From Merismopedia glauca CCAP 1448/3 (lineage in GTDB: Bacteria > Cyanobacteriota > Cyanobacteriia > Cyanobacteriales > CCAP-1448), in NCBI RefSeq assembly GCF_003003775.1, contig NZ_PVWJ01000004.1:1-64000 (forward strand): DNA of 64,000 nucleotides. The letters are read 5' to 3'. Positions within the stretch are counted from its first letter, which is position 1. Each line of letters begins with the position of its first letter. Below are positions 35,056-43,801 of this stretch, piece by piece. The notes beneath the pieces were generated by a model. That model was not told the DNA's origin. It saw nothing but the letters and a program-made list of their open reading frames with translations, and did not search any database. Position numbers and translations under genes: made by a program.

Positions 35056-35073
35056 TGCCTACCCTACTTTGGT
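35037..35073. terminator. Perfect 18-bp inverted repeat at a gene junction
   Basis: The stem arms (ACCAAAGTAGGGTAGGCA and its complement) flank a single central base. The repeat begins right at the stop codon of the minus-strand lipoprotein gene and carries the start codon of the next minus-strand gene at its apex. It has no T run. It may be a terminator, a translation-control hairpin or an inserted palindromic repeat. Confidence 0.6.
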
Positions 35074-36383
35074 TATATAGGGGGATTAGGACTAGAAGGC
35101 GAGAATCCAGGCGATTGAATCGGAGTAGGCGCGATCGTAGCGGGAGGATTTACGAGCGGTTGTGGAGTAGGCGTAATATTTCCTGGAGGATTGGGTACTG
35201 GTTGGGAGGTGGGTGTATTAAATTGCTGCGTTCCAGGATTTTGATTCTCGTGATCTGGAGGATTTGCTTCATTATTTGGGTAATTATTTGTGGTTCCTCC
35301 AGGAGTCGGTTCTGACCCATCCCCAGCGCCTGCTACTTTCTCTCCTACTGGTCTGGTAACTTCTAGACCATTTTCTTCTAAAACGACCATTCCAGACATT
35401 CTGCCTTCTTTATCTTGTAGAATATCGATTTGTTTGACCGAGACAAGTATTTCATTACTTGTATCTGGGTTTACGTTCCCTTTACTATCTATTTTGTCTC
35501 CCGTACTAACGGAACTAGTAAATTTTGAGTTAGGTGCTTTCACAATTGCATAAGAGGAACCATTATCTAGCTGAACTAATCCTCTAACTTCGATTTGAGA
35601 GGCTAGTTGCAATGAAGATGGGGTGTCTGGAATTGAAGATCCATCAGGAGTACTGCCTGGAGGCGTTCCAGGCGGTACTCCTGGAACGCCTCCAGGATTA
35701 ATGGCTATGGGTGGCGTATTTTGATTATCGTTGGGGAAAGTGGGGACTGAAGGTCTAGTGTTATTATTATTCGTTTTACCACTATTGCCAGAGCCAGTTT
35801 TACCACTATTACCAGATTTTTTGCCTTGATTTCCAGAAATCGCTTTTGATGAGCCAGATTTACCTGTCTTTGAGGCTTTAGTTTTGGTATCTTTAGTCGA
35901 TTTATTGGCTTTTGAAGTGGTTTTAGAGGTTTTCTTGGAATTATCTTGAGTTTTATTGGCGGAATCTTTTCCTGATTTAGCTCTGACTACTCGCCCTTTT
36001 GAGTTTTTGCTCCCAGAATCATTGTTTGAGCCGTCTAAGATCTCACTGAGATCTGGTGTAGTTCCTTCTTGATCCGAATTACCGTTAGAGTCCTTTGTTG
36101 GTGCTGTAGAGATAATTAACGCTGTTGGCGGGTTGGCGGCGAAGGGGTCTTTATTGCTAATTTTTAATTGTTTCAATCGTTCATTTGGATTAGTAGATTG
36201 AATTAATCCAGGGTTTGCCACGATTTGGGGCACAGGAGTCACAATGACTGAAGGGGTAGTCACAGGTGTAGGAACAACTACAACAGGGGATTTGTTATTA
36301 TTAGAGCCGTCTGGTAATGTACATCCTCCAAGCAAGGCTCCCAATACGAGGGAACCACAAATATAAAACTGGATTTTACGCAT
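35073..36383 (-). CDS. Low-complexity lipoprotein, unknown function
   Basis: The start is taken at the ATG at 36383 behind GGGGGAG. A lipoprotein signal with lipobox LLGGC (Cys about residue 21) is followed by a Pro/Thr/Val stretch. A long Lys/Ser/Thr/Asn/Gly-rich region, a Pro/Gly-rich linker and a folded beta domain of about 100 residues (QIEVRGLVQLDNGSSYAIVK to VVLEENGLEVTRP) come next, and then another Pro/Thr/Asn tail. The folded domain resembles the small regulator-like domains seen in pilus-assembly lipoproteins, but this is only an impression. It is probably attached to the envelope. Confidence 0.65.
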   Translation of the reverse strand: MRKIQFYICGSLVLGALLGGCTLPDGSNNNKSPVVVVPTPVTTPSVIVTPVPQIVANPGLIQSTNPNERLKQLKISNKDPFAANPPTALIISTAPTKDSNGNSDQEGTTPDLSEILDGSNNDSGSKNSKGRVVRAKSGKDSANKTQDNSKKTSKTTSKANKSTKDTKTKASKTGKSGSSKAISGNQGKKSGNSGKTGSGNSGKTNNNNTRPSVPTFPNDNQNTPPIAINPGGVPGVPPGTPPGSTPDGSSIPDTPSSLQLASQIEVRGLVQLDNGSSYAIVKAPNSKFTSSVSTGDKIDSKGNVNPDTSNEILVSVKQIDILQDKEGRMSGMVVLEENGLEVTRPVGEKVAGAGDGSEPTPGGTTNNYPNNEANPPDHENQNPGTQQFNTPTSQPVPNPPGNITPTPQPLVNPPATIAPTPIQSPGFSPSSPNPPI

Positions 36384-36389
36384 ACACAC

Positions 36390-37103
36390 TCCCCCAACCT
36401 TTAGCCAGATTAACCACTTTGTGCAAGTTAGAAGTCAGAAGTCGTTATCGCATCAAGCTTTTGGCATCTGAGCAAATGGCTTCTTATTTCTTTCAACCTG
36501 TACTAGATGAAATGTGAAGTACCCGCCACTTTAGTGGGGGCTTCCAGATTCATTCGCCCTGCCTTCTATTTTTGTTTCCTATCTTCGAGAGGTCTTACAA
36601 AGCATCCACTGGCAGGAGTCCGCCTTCCGCAGACCCATAGTTGAAGCTCTAAAAATTGTCTAACTTTTACCTGTTGGCGATCGCAAGGATGTCTGTCTAG
36701 CTTGGTTTTCGCTTTTCACAGAGCCTTACAACTCCAAACAGAACCTATGTTAGAGAATATTTAGATTTCAAGGTATTCAATGTATTGTGCCACATCCCAA
36801 ATCTCCTTTAACAGTTAAGTTGGATTTTGACACAATTGGTCAATGATAATTTTTTTTAGGTTAAATTTAATAGTTCTCAGTTTTTAGGATAAGTATTTTG
36901 ACTTGAGATAATAACTGGAAAGTCTATTAATTATAAGTATAGCAAGCTAATCAATTTGGGAGGGAAAAGCCTATGTACTGTTAAGTACCTCAACAGAATT
37001 AATTGTATATTTTCAAGCGGGGTATGCCCATGCCCTATACCGAGACTCAACTTATACAATTCATTTTGTCTACCTACTTAAATTACGGTAATGTCGAACA
37101 GTC
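36390..37103. other. 714-base intergenic region with a transposon remnant
   Basis: The part near 36427-36443 holds a short GAAGTCA repeat. The segment 36511-36660 looks like the 3' end of an IS200/IS605-type element (separate entry). The rest up to the sigma-factor gene is AT-rich and shows no gene; the final 100 bases contain GGTAT/ATACC at about 37021-37043, a weak hairpin downstream of sigF. Confidence 0.4.
36511..36660 (-). mobile_element. Probable tnpB 3' remnant and right end of an IS200/IS605-type element
   Basis: On the minus strand a short frame ends RANESGSPH followed by TAA (36533-36535). NESGSP is a common C-terminal tail of cyanobacterial TnpB proteins. It overlaps a hairpin, CCCCCACT-AA-AGTGGCGGG, and then TACTTCAC, resembling the right end of such elements, which also forms the scaffold part of the TnpB guide RNA. 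An in-frame stop lies 16 codons upstream of the terminal TAA and no intact tnpA or tnpB is present. This is recognition by pattern only. Confidence 0.45.
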
Positions 37104-37886
37104 TTAGTCACAATTATCACTTCCTGCCATAGATACCTTGAGAGAATCTAAGCCTTTTTTGACACGACGAGAAACAGTTACCACACTGATATTAAGGCGA
37201 TCGGCCACTTCTTTTTGAGTTAAGTCTTGGAGGAACACGAACTCTAAAATTTCACGAGTGCGATTTTCCAATTGAACTAAAGCTTGTTGAAGGCGGATGC
37301 GATCTTCTTGAGCGAGTTGAAAACTTTTATATTGTTGATCTGGAACCAATTCTCCCAAACAATGAGAGTCATCATCTCCGTCACCAATAGGAGTATCTAG
37401 ACTGAGCGGTTCGCGGTTGAGGTGAGCTAATTTAATTTCTTGCCATTCTTCAATTGAAATTGCCAAAGCTTCAGCGATTTCTGTATCGTTAGGTTGACGA
37501 TGATAACTACTTTGAAATTCTCTGGTCATTTGCATAGCTTGTTGACGGAGAGTCAGCCAGCGTCTAGGAATACGGACTGTAGTGCTTTTATCTCGTAGAT
37601 AGTGTTGAATTTCACCGCGCACATAGGGTAGAGCAAAAGAACTAAAAGCACAGCCTTTAGCCATGTCAAATCTTTCAATAGCTCTAATCAAGCCGATAGA
37701 ACCAACTTGCATTAAATCTTCGTAAGATTCCTGACATTGGTTCACCCAATGATGAGCTTCTTTTCTGACTAAACCCAAATTTAACTCGACTAACTGATTG
37801 CGTAACTTAGGCGATCGCGAATTTTGATAGGCTCTCAATATCTGTAAGGTTTCGTGCTTAAGATTCTCGGTTACAAGTGTGGACAT
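37104..37886 (-). CDS. sigF: RNA polymerase sigma factor, SigF-like (group 3)
   Basis: This is a 260-residue alternative sigma factor with region 2 (LVRKEAHHW, SYEDLMQVGSIGLIRAIERFD, FSSFALPYVRGEIQHYLRD), region 3 (VRIPRRWLTLRQQA) and region 4 (LTQKEVADRLNISVVTVSRR). That is the architecture of cyanobacterial SigF, which controls motility, pilus and some stress genes. I use the ATG at 37886; the frame continues to a TTG at 37910. No anti-sigma gene is adjacent. Assignment to SigF rather than SigJ-type paralogues is likely but not certain. Confidence 0.85.
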   Translation of the reverse strand: MSTLVTENLKHETLQILRAYQNSRSPKLRNQLVELNLGLVRKEAHHWVNQCQESYEDLMQVGSIGLIRAIERFDMAKGCAFSSFALPYVRGEIQHYLRDKSTTVRIPRRWLTLRQQAMQMTREFQSSYHRQPNDTEIAEALAISIEEWQEIKLAHLNREPLSLDTPIGDGDDDSHCLGELVPDQQYKSFQLAQEDRIRLQQALVQLENRTREILEFVFLQDLTQKEVADRLNISVVTVSRRVKKGLDSLKVSMAGSDNCD

Positions 37887-38035
37887 ATAAGAAGATGCTT
37901 GTAATAGCAATATGTGAACTTTGCTTGTAACCTCAGATTACTTTTTCTCTCTGATGTCTCACAACGGCATTTACACCGAAACGGTTCTACTGTATATGTC
38001 TTAAACCACCGTATTTTTACGGAAATACTCAGCCA

Positions 38036-38060
38036 TAAAAAAAGGGGCACTTTGCCCCTG
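38036..38060 (-). terminator. Rho-independent terminator downstream of psbO
   Basis: On the minus strand AGGGGCA-AAG-TGCCCCT is followed at once by a run of T residues. It is a classical intrinsic terminator 115 bases past the psbO stop. Confidence 0.85.
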
Positions 38061-38174
38061 TAGCTATTTTGCGAGTTAATATATAGCAGTTTTCATGTGG
38101 CTGAATTAGAAATTGGAAATTGGGAATTACCACTCAAGACTCAACAGAAAACAGCTATATTTCGATTGAGATAT

Positions 38175-39005
38175 TTATCCTTGAGCTTCTAAGCGACCAT
38201 AGAAGAGTCCCCGAACTTTAACTTCTTTAGGATCGGCTGCTCCCAGATCGGTATCAGAAGGTTGTTCTGCCTCAAATGTGCCAGCAATCTCACCTGTAGT
38301 TGGATCTACTTTGGCAATTTCCAAAGACATTTTGCCTTGGAGGATTTGAGTACGTTTGACGTTAGCACGCATCAGATCGGTACTATCTGCTTCTGCTGGT
38401 AAAGCAACAGCATTATCATAACCAGATGCCTCACCACGTCCTTTAGGATCGAGGAAAACTGCACCGCGATAGGAAGGTACTTTGTACTGTCCTTGGAAAT
38501 CGATAGAAGCATTAATCCGATCCATTCCTGGTTGACTAGTTGCTTTTAATCCTTTGATAGTAAACAAGAAAGGCACCCGTTCGCCCCCTGGAAGTTGAAC
38601 GGTAATCGGCTGGAAGTCGATACCGTCTTTCTCTTGGAAGGTTAAGCTACCATCACTATTAACATCTATTACCCCTTGAATTTGATCTAAGCTAGAAGTT
38701 GCGCGAGTCAACAATTTGCCACTGATAAATTCTGCTGCTTGACGTTTATTAAGAGATTCTTCTTTGACAAAGAAAGTCGTTGGCTGCAAGCACATATCTT
38801 TGATGGTATAACTCTTGCTGCGATCGATGGGAATATAACCGCGTGTGGTTTCTGCCAAAGTGGGACAGTTGTTTGCTAATCCAGTCCCTCTAATTTGATC
38901 GTAAGTGAGGGGAACATTGCTAGCAGTAGCCGGACCTTGACTACAAGCAGTTAGAAAACCCAAACATAAGGCCAGAAAGCTAACTATAAAAGCACGATAC
39001 CTCAT
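38175..39005 (-). CDS. psbO: Photosystem II manganese-stabilising protein PsbO
   Basis: PsbO stabilises the oxygen-evolving Mn4CaO5 cluster on the lumenal side. A signal peptide with lipobox-like LTACS precedes the mature protein, which begins with the family segment LTYDQIRGTGLANNCPTL. The two conserved Cys (NNCPTL and KDMCLQP) form the known disulfide, and GGERVPFLFTIKGL, GEASGYDNAVALPA and KGRGEASGYD follow. I choose the ATG at 39005 with GAGG six bases upstream, rather than the ATG nine codons earlier. It is monocistronic with its own terminator. Confidence 0.96.
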   Translation of the reverse strand: MRYRAFIVSFLALCLGFLTACSQGPATASNVPLTYDQIRGTGLANNCPTLAETTRGYIPIDRSKSYTIKDMCLQPTTFFVKEESLNKRQAAEFISGKLLTRATSSLDQIQGVIDVNSDGSLTFQEKDGIDFQPITVQLPGGERVPFLFTIKGLKATSQPGMDRINASIDFQGQYKVPSYRGAVFLDPKGRGEASGYDNAVALPAEADSTDLMRANVKRTQILQGKMSLEIAKVDPTTGEIAGTFEAEQPSDTDLGAADPKEVKVRGLFYGRLEAQG

Positions 39006-39590
39006 GGTAAACCTCAATTTTCCATCTCTCATATCAAAATATTTTCAGGCACTTTGGCGCATCTCCCATATTTGGGGACAAAAATGTGGGCGACTTTGGC
39101 GATCGGGTGGTAATTTTTCACCCAAGCACTGAGGAAAGCTGCTCACACATTTTGCGTCACGTAGCTGCCGCCAAAGAGCGGCATCGCTCCGTAGGTCTTT
39201 TCTGGTTCACCCAAAATATACAATCTGAGAAACCTTCTAGCCCCGTTTGCCAGATCCACTGGAGTGCTACCGACTTTTGCTCTTAGAATTGTACACGGGA
39301 AGAGTCGCCTTTCCTCTTCGTAGTTAGCACACAGCTACTGAGCCAAGTTTGGTAGATCTAGTCTGGTTAAGAATTGATAAGGATTTGCCGCTTTTTGAGG
39401 CTTAAGTTCTAGCTTTCATTAAGTATAAGTTTCTTTACAATTTACTCAGCTAGTGGGGCTTAATCGGTGGCAAGCGGCTTAAATTTTCTTAAGATAATAT
39501 CGCAATGCTGCTCTTTGGCGGCGAAGCGATCGCTAGCCCCTTTAGGGCGGCTGCGCCAAGGCGAATCGCTCACTCCTAAAATTGAGGAAT
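39006..39590. other. Upstream region of psbO and intergenic sequence
   Basis: Over 580 bases hold no convincing gene. The psbO promoter should lie in the first 150 bases. A GC-rich interspersed sequence with a HIP1 site occurs at 39515-39575 (GGCGGCGAAGCGATCGCT, then GGCGGCTGCGCCAAGGCGAA). Short frames here have atypical composition. Confidence 0.4.
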
Positions 39591-39938
39591 ATGATACCGG
39601 ACAATCATCCCGAAATCCCAAAATTAGAAACACAATGGTTAACCCAAGCCGCACAAATCCGTACTTTGGCTGGGGAACATCAAAAAGATAGACTGGCTGT
39701 ATTGTATATCCTCAGAGGCTTAGAGCAATTACATCGAGAAATTCGCGATGGTTTATTTCAAACATCTTTACCCGAAAATCGTCAGGAATTATATGCTCTC
39801 CTCAAAGAGATAGAAGAAGAAGGTGGTTGGCCATATATTGAAAGAATGAGTCTGCGAACTCTACTAGCTGCACTAGGAGATGACTTTTGGACTAAAGAAA
39901 CCTCTATTACTAGTCAAGTTGAGGAAACAGAAGAATGA
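39591..39938 (+). CDS. Conserved hypothetical protein, helical
   Basis: The start is placed at the ATG at 39591 behind GAGG, three codons after a TTG. The 115-residue protein is mostly helical with many charged residues (LETQWLTQAAQIRTLAGEHQ, LYILRGLEQLHREIRDGLFQ, MSLRTLLAALGDDFW). No membrane segment or known motif is seen. It is followed by a heptamer array just beyond its stop. Function unknown. Confidence 0.6.
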   Translation: MIPDNHPEIPKLETQWLTQAAQIRTLAGEHQKDRLAVLYILRGLEQLHREIRDGLFQTSLPENRQELYALLKEIEEEGGWPYIERMSLRTLLAALGDDFWTKETSITSQVEETEE

Positions 39939-39948
39939 CATAATCAAC

Positions 39949-39977
39949 TCAGAAGTCAGAAGTCAGAAGTCAGAAGT
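39949..39977. repeat. Heptamer array (GTCAGAA)
   Basis: About four units of the same heptamer as at 5906-5956 and 45503-45535. It begins 11 bases after a stop codon. Confidence 0.75.
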
Positions 39978-40047
39978 ATTGGTGGGAACTAGAAATCCAG
40001 CAATTTTCGATAAAATGATTGAGTCTTTAGTTTGGTTGTGAGTAGCT

Positions 40048-41472
40048 GTGCATCCGATAAAGTTTGGTACTGATGGCTGGCGAGGTTTGATTGCTGCCGA
40101 TTTTACTTTTGAGAGGTTAAAGCTGGTTGCTCCTGTGGCAGCTTTAGTTCTAAAAGAAGTTTATGGTTCCGAAAACGGCAATAATCAAGTTATTATCGGT
40201 TACGATCGCCGTTTCTTAGCTGATAAGTTTGCTCGATCCGCAGCCGAAGCGGTTCAAGCCGTAGGGTTTGATGTGCTGTTGAGTCAAAGCTATGCACCGA
40301 CACCTGCATTTAGTTGGGCAGCGTACCAAAAAAAGGCTCTAGGTGCTTTAGTCATCACCGCCAGTCACAATCCTGGTGGCTATTTGGGATTAAAAGTTAA
40401 AGGGGCCTTTGGGGGTTCTGTTGGTGGGGAAGTTACCCAGCTAATTGAGGCAAAAATTGGGCAGGAATTGGGACTAGCTACGCCAGGAAGCTGGCAAATT
40501 TTCGATCCGTGGGAAAGTTACTGTCAAGCCTTGCGTAGCCAGGTAGACATGGCTCAGATTCAACAGGCGATCGCCCAGGGTAAACTACAGGTATTTGCTG
40601 ATGTGATGCATGGGGCTGCGGCTACGGGTTTGGCAAGATTGTTAGGTACGGAAATCTGCGAAATTAATAGCAATCCAGATCCTTTGTTTGATGGGGCTGC
40701 GCCAGAACCTTTACCTCGGTATCTTTCCCAGTTATGTCGCTTGATTCGGACTCAAAAACTCCAACACCCAGATCGATTGAGGGTAGGATTAGTATTTGAT
40801 GGAGATAGCGATCGCATTGCAGCAGTCGATGGGTCTGGGAATTTCCTTAGTTCTCAAATTCTGATCCCAATTTTAATTGAACATTTAGCCCTGCGACGAG
40901 GGATGACAGGAGAAGTCATTAAAACTCTCAGCGCGTCGGATCTAATTCCCCGTTTGGCGAGTTTATATAATTTACCTGTATATGAAACCCCTGTGGGTTA
41001 TAAATATATTGCTGATCGGATGTTGACTACCAAAGTCTTAATTGGTGGCGAAGAATCTGGGGGAATTGGCTACGGGCATCATATCCCCGAACGGGATGCT
41101 TTATTGTCAGCTTTGTATGTCTTAGAAGCTGTAACTCAATCTGAACGAGATTTAAGTCAGCTTTACGAGAATTTACAGGCTAAAGTTAATTTTATCTCAG
41201 CTTACGATCGCATCGATTTACCACTAGCTGGGATGGAAGTGCGATCGCGTTTGCTAAAACTGCTAGAAACTCACCCTTTAACGGAAATTGCGGGAGAATC
41301 TGTCCTCAGTTACCAAAGTATAGATGGTTATAAATTTCGTTTGGCTGACGGTAGTTGGTTAATGATTCGCTTTAGCGGTACTGAACCTGTTTTGAGACTT
41401 TACAGCGAAGCGCCAAATTTAGAATTGGTGCAGAGAAACCTAACTTGGGCGGAAAAATGGGCAAATAGTTAG
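40048..41472 (+). CDS. Phosphoglucomutase/phosphomannomutase family protein
   Basis: These alpha-D-phosphohexomutases interconvert hexose 1- and 6-phosphates for nucleotide-sugar and glycogen metabolism. All four domains are present. The phosphoserine loop is TASHNPGG (Ser106), the metal loop VFDGDSDRIAAVD lies near residue 250, the sugar-specificity loop is GGEESGGIGYGHHIPERDAL and the phosphate-binding RFSGTEPVLRLY is near the C-terminus. The EESGG loop is typical of glucose/mannose-type enzymes. The start is GTG. Substrate preference cannot be read from the sequence, so no symbol is given. Confidence 0.9.
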   Translation: MHPIKFGTDGWRGLIAADFTFERLKLVAPVAALVLKEVYGSENGNNQVIIGYDRRFLADKFARSAAEAVQAVGFDVLLSQSYAPTPAFSWAAYQKKALGALVITASHNPGGYLGLKVKGAFGGSVGGEVTQLIEAKIGQELGLATPGSWQIFDPWESYCQALRSQVDMAQIQQAIAQGKLQVFADVMHGAAATGLARLLGTEICEINSNPDPLFDGAAPEPLPRYLSQLCRLIRTQKLQHPDRLRVGLVFDGDSDRIAAVDGSGNFLSSQILIPILIEHLALRRGMTGEVIKTLSASDLIPRLASLYNLPVYETPVGYKYIADRMLTTKVLIGGEESGGIGYGHHIPERDALLSALYVLEAVTQSERDLSQLYENLQAKVNFISAYDRIDLPLAGMEVRSRLLKLLETHPLTEIAGESVLSYQSIDGYKFRLADGSWLMIRFSGTEPVLRLYSEAPNLELVQRNLTWAEKWANS

Positions 41473-41522
41473 ATTAGATTGGATTGGTAAAGCATTATAT
41501 CTATTTTTTGCTGTTTTATAGC

Positions 41523-41612
41523 TATCCCTTCTTCCCTCTTCCTTCTTCCTTCTTCCTTCTTCCTTGACTCAACTAACAATTCTAGTATTTACGCAAGAGG
41601 TCTAATCTGTCA
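41523..41612. repeat. TTCTTCC-array element, partner of the inverted copy at 63.7 kb
   Basis: About four TTCTTCC units are followed by TTGACTCAACTAACAATTCT and then AGTATTTACGCAAGAGGTCTA. The same sequence occurs inverted at 63654-63730 with about two units. It ends 9 bases before the LRV gene. Confidence 0.75.
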
Positions 41613-41620
41613 CTAAATTT

Positions 41621-42463
41621 ATGTTGAATAAGCTAACTATTGCTAGTGATTTAACTACTTCAGCCGATATATTGGCTCAAATAGCTGAAGATCCAGATAA
41701 TGAGGATGATTCATTGATTAAAGCTGTTGCTGATAATCCTAATACTCCTGGATCGGTGCTGGCAACATTGTGGAAAAATCGAGATGAATGGGGTAAAAAG
41801 TATAAAAGCTGTGAAATATGGCATTTTCTTGATATTGCAATTGCGCGCCATCCAAATACACCTGTTTCACTAATTGCTGAATTATTTGCTGATAACTATG
41901 CACGGGGGAATCTTTTCGTGCGGGAAGCATTGGCTCAAAACCCGAATACGCCAGCACAGATACTTGTGAAACTAGCTCAAGAGGAACATTACTCAGTACG
42001 CAAAGGAGTGGCGAAAAATCCTAATACTCCTAGAAATATCTTAGAAAGTTGGGCAAGTGAATCGATTCTAATTGAGTGCTATCTTCAAAAAAATCCTCAA
42101 TTGCAAGCAGATATTAAAGCTGCTCAAAGTTTAGATACAGAAGTTGACAGGCTACTGGAACTCGCTCAAAGCCCATTTTCTTTCATTCGGATGTTAGTTG
42201 GAGGGAATTCTAGCACTCCAGCGATCGCTCTGCAAACATTATCTCGCGATCGCAAATCTATAGTTAGGCTGTTTGTAGAACAAAATCCTCAATTTCAGAT
42301 AGATATTCAAGCGGCTGAGAGTTTAGATCCAAATATTCACAGGTTAGTAGAACTTTCTGGAAGTCCATATCCTTTCCTCCGTAAAGCAGTAGCCAAAAAT
42401 CATCCAACTCTACTGCCTGTGTTACAACAATTAATTTCTGTCTTGACTCAGATCTTGCGCTAG
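41621..42463 (+). CDS. Variant leucine-rich repeat (LRV) protein
   Basis: The 280 residues are made of LRV-type repeats with the hallmark NPNTP turn (DNPNTPGSVL, RHPNTPVSLI, QNPNTPAQIL, KNPNTPRNIL, then degenerate GNSSTPAIAL). Each is followed by a short helix and a VR..VA or VRKGVAK segment. The C-terminal third is more divergent but keeps the spacing. There is no signal, membrane or catalytic domain and no Fe-S cysteine cluster. LRV proteins are solenoids for protein binding, and the partner is unknown. The gene has its own start immediately after a repeat element. Confidence 0.78.
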   Translation: MLNKLTIASDLTTSADILAQIAEDPDNEDDSLIKAVADNPNTPGSVLATLWKNRDEWGKKYKSCEIWHFLDIAIARHPNTPVSLIAELFADNYARGNLFVREALAQNPNTPAQILVKLAQEEHYSVRKGVAKNPNTPRNILESWASESILIECYLQKNPQLQADIKAAQSLDTEVDRLLELAQSPFSFIRMLVGGNSSTPAIALQTLSRDRKSIVRLFVEQNPQFQIDIQAAESLDPNIHRLVELSGSPYPFLRKAVAKNHPTLLPVLQQLISVLTQILR

Positions 42464-42763
42464 TACCAACTATTCCCAGGGGTTGAAAACTGCTGTCTCA
42501 TAGGCACACAGACGCAGCAGTGCTAAATTTCTACAAATGGGAATTACTAATAGATTTTAAGTTTTTTGAGAATTAATTTCATTAAGTTGACACTAATGTA
42601 AAGAATCAGATAAATTAATAACTTACATATAAGTGCTATTTCACATACAGATGGTTGATGTGTAACTGTCTGTATTTATTATGGATTTGCATATTTATGT
42701 CATTTACTAGCAATAATTATCAAAAACTTAGGGAATATAAGTTTATGCAGTCAGGAGATATGG
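42464..42763. other. Upstream region of the iron ABC operon
   Basis: These 300 AT-rich bases without a gene begin with a copy of GGGGTTGAAAACTGCTGTCT (42480-42499), also present after ndhJ. The rest should hold the futA promoter; AT-rich palindromic stretches are present, but I cannot call a Fur box with confidence. TCAGGAGATATGG is the ribosome-binding site of the next gene. Confidence 0.4.
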
Positions 42764-43798
42764 ATGAAACGTAGGCAAGCTATATTTTTATTAGGATTGG
42801 CGACTGTTAGTGGAGGATTGGCGATCGCCTGTAGCAACCAAACTCCTAATACCGCTAACGTAGGTGGTGGCACCAATAGTCAAGAGTTGACAATCTACTC
42901 AGGGCGCAGCAAAAAGCTGATAGATCCGTTAATTCAACAATTTCAACAGAAAACTGGGATTAAAACCCAAATTCGCTATGCTAGTACCGCAGAACTAGCT
43001 GCAACTATCCAAGAAGAAGGAAAAAATAGTCCAGCCGATGTATTTTTTGCTCAGGATGCAGGAGCGTTAGGAGCAATTCAAAAAGCAGGATTAGCAACTA
43101 AGTTACCAGATAAATTCCTCAACCAAGTTGAACCCCGTTTTCATTCGCCAGACGGAATGTGGGTGGGTATTAGCGGTCGAGTGCGTACCCTAGATTACAA
43201 TACAAAGCTGGTAAAACCGACAGATCTGCCTAATACAGTTGTTGGACTGACTGAGGCGAAATGGAAAGGTAAAGTGGGTTGGGCACCTAGTAACGGTTCA
43301 TTTCAGGCTTTTGTGACAGCTTTGAGAGTATCGGTAGGGGAAGCGAAAGCCAAGCAGTGGTTAGAAGCCATGAAAGCCAACGATACTAAAGTCTATGAAA
43401 ATAATGTCCAGATCTTGGAAGCATTATCTAAAGGGGAAGTGACTGTAGGCTTAGTTAATCACTATTACCTAGAAGAATTAAAAAAAGAAAATCCTCAAGT
43501 TCCGGTAGCGCATCATTTTCTTAATGATGTGGGATCGATGGTAAATGTAGCTGGAGTCGCGATCTTGAATACTTCTAAACATCGAGAAGCGGCAGATAAA
43601 TTGGTGGAATTCCTGCTGACTCCAGAAGCACAGAAATACTTTGCTGAAGAAACTTACGAATATCCTTTAGCAGATGGAGTAAAACCCGCCACTAATGTTA
43701 AAAGCTTAGCTGAAATTAAAACTCCTAAACTGGATTTGAGCAACTTGGATGATTTAAAAGGAACTTTGAAGCTATTGGAACAAACAGGAGTATTGTAA
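42764..43798 (+). CDS. futA: Iron(III) ABC transporter, substrate-binding lipoprotein
   Basis: This FutA/IdiA-type periplasmic protein binds ferric iron. A lipoprotein/Tat-like signal (RRQAIFLLGLATVSGGLAIAC) ends at Cys23. The mature part starts ELTIYSGRSKKLIDPLI and includes PADVFFAQDAGALGAI, GISGRVRTLDYN and the iron-binding Tyr pair in GLVNHYYLEEL. The 344-residue length fits. It is followed closely by a permease gene and then an ATPase gene, a complete importer. A strong AGGAG site precedes the ATG. Confidence 0.92.
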   Translation: MKRRQAIFLLGLATVSGGLAIACSNQTPNTANVGGGTNSQELTIYSGRSKKLIDPLIQQFQQKTGIKTQIRYASTAELAATIQEEGKNSPADVFFAQDAGALGAIQKAGLATKLPDKFLNQVEPRFHSPDGMWVGISGRVRTLDYNTKLVKPTDLPNTVVGLTEAKWKGKVGWAPSNGSFQAFVTALRVSVGEAKAKQWLEAMKANDTKVYENNVQILEALSKGEVTVGLVNHYYLEELKKENPQVPVAHHFLNDVGSMVNVAGVAILNTSKHREAADKLVEFLLTPEAQKYFAEETYEYPLADGVKPATNVKSLAEIKTPKLDLSNLDDLKGTLKLLEQTGVL

Positions 43799-43801
43799 AA
43801 G

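Noticed and set aside
36390-37103. tRNA or small stable RNA in the larger intergenic gaps (10.6, 15.9, 36.4, 39.0 kb)
   Set aside because: No cloverleaf, TTCGAAT-type T loop or conserved cyanobacterial RNA motif was seen by eye; an Infernal or tRNAscan run would be decisive.
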